64,000 nucleotides of DNA from Bacillus rubiinfantis (GTDB lineage Bacteria; Bacillota; Bacilli; Bacillales; Cytobacillaceae): NCBI GenBank assembly GCA_000752035.1, contig CCFE01000030.1:62001-126000 (forward strand). Reading direction: 5' to 3'. The notes beneath the pieces are model-generated. The model ran no database searches and was not told where the DNA came from. It worked only from the letters and a program-made list of their open reading frames with translations. This document shows positions 59,930-64,000 of the stretch, piece after piece. A program made the position numbers and the translations under genes. Within the stretch, counting starts at the first letter, position 1. The number at the start of each line of letters is the position of its first letter.

Positions 59930-60547
59930 TTACCCAAGTTTAGCACGTGAAGCAGCCGGCTGATATTTCCGCATTGGACCGAACTCAAGAACCTCTTGAA
60001 GATATAGATTCCCTTTTGGACTTGTTTTTTTTAGCAATTCCATTAAATATGTAATATCATCCATCGCTCTATGTGTCTGATAGTCAGTAATACCATGGGC
60101 TTCTAATAAAGTAATCAACTTGCCATTAGAGAATCCATATTGTTTCCACGGCACATTCCTCATCGTACAAAACCACTTCAACTCATTCACTTCCGGATAC
60201 AACTGATACAAAAAACTGCGGTCAAAAGAAGCATTATGGGCTAGTACAGCATCAGCGTGATGAAAGTAAGTTTTAATCTTCCCATCATAAAAGCTTTTAC
60301 CCTTAACAGCTTCATAAGGAATACCGTGGACTCTAAATGCCCGCTCATAATTTCTGCGGGCTGAACCTGACAGTGGTTCGCGCAAGAAAGAATCTTCTTC
60401 TAGCACCTCTACGACTTCTCCTGTTTCACTATGATAAGCAAATAGCTTCAGTGCCAGTTCGATTACCTCGTCTGTCTTAGGCGCTAATCCGGTCGTCTCA
60501 ACATCTAACAGCAATCCAAGCTTTTTTTCACTTTTCACCCACATCAT
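59930..60547 (-). CDS. DnaQ-like 3'-5' exonuclease
   Basis: A 205-residue single-domain DEDDh exonuclease. Exo I LLLDVETTGLAPKTDEVIELAL has the D-E pair, Exo II AVLAHNASFDRSFLYQL the second Asp, and Exo III THRAMDDITYLMELL the His and last Asp, all intact. It resembles proofreading or RNase-T-like nucleases; it is not fused to a polymerase. The start is at 60547 or a codon later, with AAAGGATGATG upstream. It is convergent with queT. Confidence 0.88.
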   Translation of the reverse strand: MMWVKSEKKLGLLLDVETTGLAPKTDEVIELALKLFAYHSETGEVVEVLEEDSFLREPLSGSARRNYERAFRVHGIPYEAVKGKSFYDGKIKTYFHHADAVLAHNASFDRSFLYQLYPEVNELKWFCTMRNVPWKQYGFSNGKLITLLEAHGITDYQTHRAMDDITYLMELLKKTSPKGNLYLQEVLEFGPMRKYQPAASRAKLG

Positions 60548-60653
60548 CCTTTTTATTGTAAAAATGTCTTCTATTATAACAAAATCAGCTTTGTAAGTTG
60601 AAGAAGATAAACAGTTCTTCCAATATTTTTTGGGAGAGAATTTTAAAGAATGA

Positions 60654-60681
60654 TTGAATTTTTTGTCCTATCCTGTATAAT
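60654..60681 (+). promoter_or_regulatory. Promoter of the pot operon
   Basis: TTGAAT, 16 bases, TATAAT, giving a leader of about 110 bases. Confidence 0.7.
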
Positions 60682-60710
60682 TGTTCCCGAATCATTGAAT
60701 AGCTAAGTAA

Positions 60711-60745
60711 AACTGGTGTTTTTCATCTACGAATATTCACCAGTT
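60711..60745 (+). promoter_or_regulatory. Stem-loop in the pot leader
   Basis: AACTGGTG pairs perfectly with CACCAGTT around a 19-base loop, in the 5' untranslated region about 55 bases before potA. There is no T-run, so it is not a terminator; a regulatory or stabilising role is possible. Confidence 0.5.
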
Positions 60746-60800
60746 GTGAGCATAACAGATTCACTAATTTTAGCAAAAATATCATACGGGGGAGGTTGCT

Positions 60801-61910
60801 ATGGAAAATAAAACTATTATTCAATTCAAACATGTCACGAAACAATACGATAACGATCCGCCTGTTCTTGACGACGTTAGCTTCGAGATTGAACGCGGAA
60901 AATTTTACACACTCCTTGGTCCCTCAGGGTGCGGCAAGACAACAATTTTGCGGCTTATCGCCGGTTTTACGGAACCGACAAAGGGAGAGGTTTTTTTTAA
61001 TGGCAAAAAGATTAACGACATCCCGGCTAATAAGCGCCAAGTAAACACCGTATTTCAGGATTATGCCTTATTCCCACATTTAAATGTGTTTGAAAACGTT
61101 GCCTTCGGACTGCGCATCAAAAAATTAAAAAATGCCGAGATCCATGCAAAAGTCAAGGAAGCACTCAGCTTTGTCAATCTTTCGGGATACGAAAATCGCG
61201 AAATTCGTGAAATGTCTGGCGGCCAGCGGCAAAGGGTTGCCATCGCCCGCGCGATTGTCAACGAACCTGAAGTCATCCTCCTTGATGAACCGCTATCGGC
61301 CCTTGACCTAAAGCTACGGACAGAAATGCAGTATGAATTACGTGAACTCCAGCGCCGCCTTGGCATCACGTTTATTTTTGTCACACATGATCAGGAAGAA
61401 GCTCTGGCGATGTCCGATGAGATCTTTGTTATTAACAAAGGAGTCATCCAGCAGAGCGGAACCCCAATAGATATATATGATGAACCAATTAACCGCTTTG
61501 TTGCTGATTTTATTGGTGAATCAAATATTGTCAACGGCAAAATGGTTAAAGATTATCTTGTTGAGTTTGTTGGTAGGGAGTTTGAGTGTGTAGACGGCGG
61601 TTTTAACGAAAATGAGCCTGTTGAAATTGTCATTCGCCCTGAGGATTTAGAAATTACGTCGCTTGAGCGAGGCAAGCTACAAGTTCGCGTCGATTCGCAG
61701 CTTTTCCGCGGTGTCCATTATGAAATTTGCGGCTATGACAAGGATGGCAACGAATGGCTTGTTCATTCGACGAAAAGAGCCAATGTCGGTGACGAAATCG
61801 GCCTTTATTTTGATCCGGAGGCGATTCATGTCATGCGTCTTGGTGAAACAGAGGAAGAGTTTGACCGCCGGATAGAAGAATATGCGGACGGGGACCGCCA
61901 TGGAAAATAA
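60801..61910 (+). CDS. potA: Spermidine/putrescine ABC transporter, ATPase
   Basis: A 369-residue ATPase: Walker A GPSGCGKTT, Q-loop FQDYALFPH, signature MSGGQRQRVAIARAI, Walker B VILLDEPLSALD and a C-terminal TOBE-like regulatory part (EIVIRPEDLEI). The domain order is that of PotA/FbpC-type importers, and the following two permeases and binding protein identify polyamine transport. The ATG follows GGGGGAGGTTGCT. The stop lies inside potB. Confidence 0.93.
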   Translation: MENKTIIQFKHVTKQYDNDPPVLDDVSFEIERGKFYTLLGPSGCGKTTILRLIAGFTEPTKGEVFFNGKKINDIPANKRQVNTVFQDYALFPHLNVFENVAFGLRIKKLKNAEIHAKVKEALSFVNLSGYENREIREMSGGQRQRVAIARAIVNEPEVILLDEPLSALDLKLRTEMQYELRELQRRLGITFIFVTHDQEEALAMSDEIFVINKGVIQQSGTPIDIYDEPINRFVADFIGESNIVNGKMVKDYLVEFVGREFECVDGGFNENEPVEIVIRPEDLEITSLERGKLQVRVDSQLFRGVHYEICGYDKDGNEWLVHSTKRANVGDEIGLYFDPEAIHVMRLGETEEEFDRRIEEYADGDRHGK

Positions 61911-62703
61911 GTTAACCCGTAACCTATATAAAATCCCGTATTTATTGTGGATTCTGTTGTTTGTCGTTGTTCCGATTGCATTAGTGTTATATTATTCATT
62001 TTTTGATATAGAGGGTAACTTCACCCTCGGCAACTACCGAAAATTTTTCACACCGGTCTATTTACAAATGACCTTGAGTTCTTTTTGGTATGCGTTTTTG
62101 ATTACAGGATTCTCTCTGCTGATTGCTTATCCAACTGCCCTGCTATTAACGAAAACAAAGCACAAGCAGTTATGGATGCTGCTCATTATCGTTCCGTCAT
62201 GGATTAACCTCTTGTTAAAAGCCTATGCCTTCTTAGGTATTTTCGGAACATATGGGTTTGCTAATAGCTTTTTGGAGATAATTGGAATTGGCCAAAAACA
62301 AATCTTATTTACCGATTTCAGCTTTGTTTTTGTCTCAGTTTACATTTTTATCCCGTTTATGATCTTGCCAATTTTCAACTCATTGGATGAGTTAAACCCA
62401 ACCTTGATTGATGCTGCCAACGATTTAGGGGCTTCCAGATGGACGACCTTCAGGAGAGTTATTTTCCCCTTAACGATTGACGGGGTTAAGTCAGGCTGCC
62501 AGGTTACCTTTATCCCTGCACTCTCCCTATTCATGCTGACAAGATTAATTGCCGGTAACCGGGTAATTACCCTTGGTACGGCGATTGAACAGCACTTCCT
62601 AGTGACACAGGACTGGGGAATGGGGTCAACGATTGCCGTGTTTTTAATCATTATCATGGTGTTCATTATGGTTTTAACGAACACCCGGAAGCGAGGTGTG
62701 TAA
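61900..62703 (+). CDS. potB: Spermidine/putrescine ABC transporter, permease B
   Basis: A 267-residue permease with six membrane segments. The EAA loop DAANDLGASRWTTFRRVIFPL contacts the ATPase, and FIPALSLFMLTRLIAGNRV is typical of PotB. The ATG at 61900 overlaps potA by 11 bases, indicating coupling. The stop is just before potC. Confidence 0.93.
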   Translation: MENKLTRNLYKIPYLLWILLFVVVPIALVLYYSFFDIEGNFTLGNYRKFFTPVYLQMTLSSFWYAFLITGFSLLIAYPTALLLTKTKHKQLWMLLIIVPSWINLLLKAYAFLGIFGTYGFANSFLEIIGIGQKQILFTDFSFVFVSVYIFIPFMILPIFNSLDELNPTLIDAANDLGASRWTTFRRVIFPLTIDGVKSGCQVTFIPALSLFMLTRLIAGNRVITLGTAIEQHFLVTQDWGMGSTIAVFLIIIMVFIMVLTNTRKRGV

Positions 62704-62704
62704 A

Positions 62705-63511
62705 ATGGATAAAAAAATAACTCCCTTATCAAAGATTTTCTTAGTGGTCATCTTTTTTATCCTTTATGCACCAATCTTCTTTCTCATCTTTTACTCCTTT
62801 AACAGTGGAGATACAATGTATGACTTCGAAGGCTTTTCGTTACAATGGTACAAAGAACTGTTTCATGACACAAGATTATTTATCATTGTCTTGAATACTA
62901 TTGTAATTGCTCTGCTTTCGTCGTTGTTTTCTACCATTATCGGAGTAATTGGGGCGTTAGCGATTCATATGGCCAAACGTCGGCAAACGAAAAATGCCTT
63001 ATTGTCATTTAACAATGTGCTGATTGTTAGTCCAGACGTTATTATTGGGGCATCATTTTTAATTCTGTTTACGATGGCAGGGATTAAGCTCGGCTTTTAT
63101 TCCGTCCTGCTATCACATATTGCCTTTAGCATTCCAATCGTCGTACTGATGGTTTTACCAAAATTAACAGAAATGAGCCCATCACTGATTGACGCCGCCC
63201 GCGACCTTGGGGCAAGCAGCTGGGATGTCATGTCCAAGGTCATTATCCCATATATTTCACCAGGGATTTTTGCTGGATTCTTCATGGCGCTAACTTACTC
63301 CTTAGATGATTTCGCGGTCACATTTTTTGTCACCGGAAATGGTTTTTCAACCTTGTCGGTTGAAATTTATTCTTTAGCACGCCGGGGAATTTCCTTGAAT
63401 ATCAACGCGTTATCAGCAATGCTATTCCTATTTACGATGGTCTTAGTTGTGATTTACTACTTCATCACCCAACGCAACAAGCCGAGTGGAATGGGGGTGC
63501 GTAAGCGATGA
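62705..63511 (+). CDS. potC: Spermidine/putrescine ABC transporter, permease C
   Basis: A 268-residue permease with six membrane segments. DAARDLGASSWDVMSKVIIPY is the EAA loop; TYSLDDFAVTFFVTG is typical of PotC. The ATG follows GCGAGGTGTG; the GTG nine bases upstream overlaps the ribosome site. Its stop overlaps the potD start (ATGA). Confidence 0.93.
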   Translation: MDKKITPLSKIFLVVIFFILYAPIFFLIFYSFNSGDTMYDFEGFSLQWYKELFHDTRLFIIVLNTIVIALLSSLFSTIIGVIGALAIHMAKRRQTKNALLSFNNVLIVSPDVIIGASFLILFTMAGIKLGFYSVLLSHIAFSIPIVVLMVLPKLTEMSPSLIDAARDLGASSWDVMSKVIIPYISPGIFAGFFMALTYSLDDFAVTFFVTGNGFSTLSVEIYSLARRGISLNINALSAMLFLFTMVLVVIYYFITQRNKPSGMGVRKR

Positions 63512-64000
63512 AACATATCGTTCGTTTTTTCCTGATTATCACTCTTTCATCGGCCGTCATTTTACTGGGGATTTCCAGTTTAAATAAGTCCCAAGGTTAT
63601 TCTGGCAAAAATACATTGACCGTTTACAACTGGGGCGATTACATTGATGAAGACCTGATTACAAAATTTGAAAAACAAACTGGGATTAAAGTCATTTATG
63701 AGACGTTTGATTCCAATGAAGCGATGATGACAAAAATTGAACAAGGCGGAACGAATTATGATGTCGCTGTTCCATCTGAATATATGATTGATAAAATGCG
63801 ACAGGAAAATTTATTAATCCCTTTGGATCATTCGAAGCTGCCCAACCTTAAGAATATTGATTCACGCTTCATGGATTTACCGTTTGATCCGGAAAATAAA
63901 TACTCAGTACCCTACTTCTGGGGGACCGTTGGGATTGTCTACAATCCAAAAATGCTCCATAACAAGAAGATTACAAGTTGGAATGACCTTTGGGATCCTG
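63508..64000 (+). CDS. potD: Spermidine/putrescine-binding protein (partial)
   Basis: The gene is cut by the window edge; about 164 N-terminal residues are seen. An N-terminal membrane segment (FFLIITLSSAVILLGISS) without a clear lipobox precedes TLTVYNWGDYIDEDLITKFE, DVAVPSEYMIDKM and VPYFWGTVGIVYNP, which are the first lobe of PotD-type receptors. The ATG overlaps the potC stop. It completes a potABCD operon. Confidence 0.9.
   Translation, partial: MKHIVRFFLIITLSSAVILLGISSLNKSQGYSGKNTLTVYNWGDYIDEDLITKFEKQTGIKVIYETFDSNEAMMTKIEQGGTNYDVAVPSEYMIDKMRQENLLIPLDHSKLPNLKNIDSRFMDLPFDPENKYSVPYFWGTVGIVYNPKMLHNKKITSWNDLWDP

Overview
The window looks like chromosomal DNA of a low-GC, spore-forming Bacillaceae species (Bacillus/Neobacillus type). 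The reasons are strong AAGGAGG-type ribosome sites, GTG/TTG starts, T-box leaders, the lia envelope-stress locus, and homologues of B. subtilis YhfW, YfmL and YjbI. No rRNA, tRNA, CRISPR array, prophage or intact insertion sequence was seen. Species assignment is inference.

Layout. 1-2.9 kb: a minus-strand envelope-stress locus (LiaS cut at the window edge, LiaF, a PspA/LiaH protein, a small membrane protein), with a phrase-repeat tract and one copy of a dispersed hairpin repeat. 3-12.2 kb: a LysM-CAP secreted protein, YhfW Rieske oxidoreductase, YfmL helicase, a flavodoxin behind a Fur-like box, a CocE-type hydrolase and a cyclase. 12.4-17 kb: a T-box-controlled brnQ, a Gfo/Idh oxidoreductase and a glutaminyl-tRNA synthetase, which is unusual for this group. 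17.1-21 kb: a histidine kinase and an HD-GYP protein sharing one membrane sensor domain, a translationally coupled 23-codon Cys/Trp-rich peptide gene, an attenuator-like terminator, and a membrane M50 metalloprotease with a PqqD-like N-terminus. This is the best candidate for an undescribed system. Next to it (21.1-21.35 kb) a near-consensus promoter leads into a compact multi-hairpin region, a candidate non-coding RNA.

21.4-33 kb: C39-like peptidase, split ThrE-type exporter, RecQ, an MFS transporter, a TPR-dynamin GTPase and an amino-acid ABC importer. 33.4-47.2 kb: quinol-type nitric oxide reductase, then ilvD, a second T-box, and ilvB-ilvH-ilvC-leuA-leuB-leuC-leuD. Branched-chain amino-acid uptake (brnQ) and synthesis in this window are thus both under T-box control, with a CodY-like site before ilvD.

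47.3-64 kb: a beta-helix protein, DUF1836, hemolysin III, DUF488 with a small HTH protein, two peptidases with NCS2 and SBF-type transporters, MATE, DoxX, truncated globin, an SMR pair, a preQ1 riboswitch controlling queT, a DEDDh exonuclease, and potABC with the first part of potD running off the end.

Several unrelated families of short phrase repeats (TTTGTAGA, CCGCTTAT, TATTAGCGAATCT, GGTGCC types) occupy spacers that should be transcribed within operons or in 3' untranslated regions. All functional statements rest on reading the sequence and recall of families. No database search was run.
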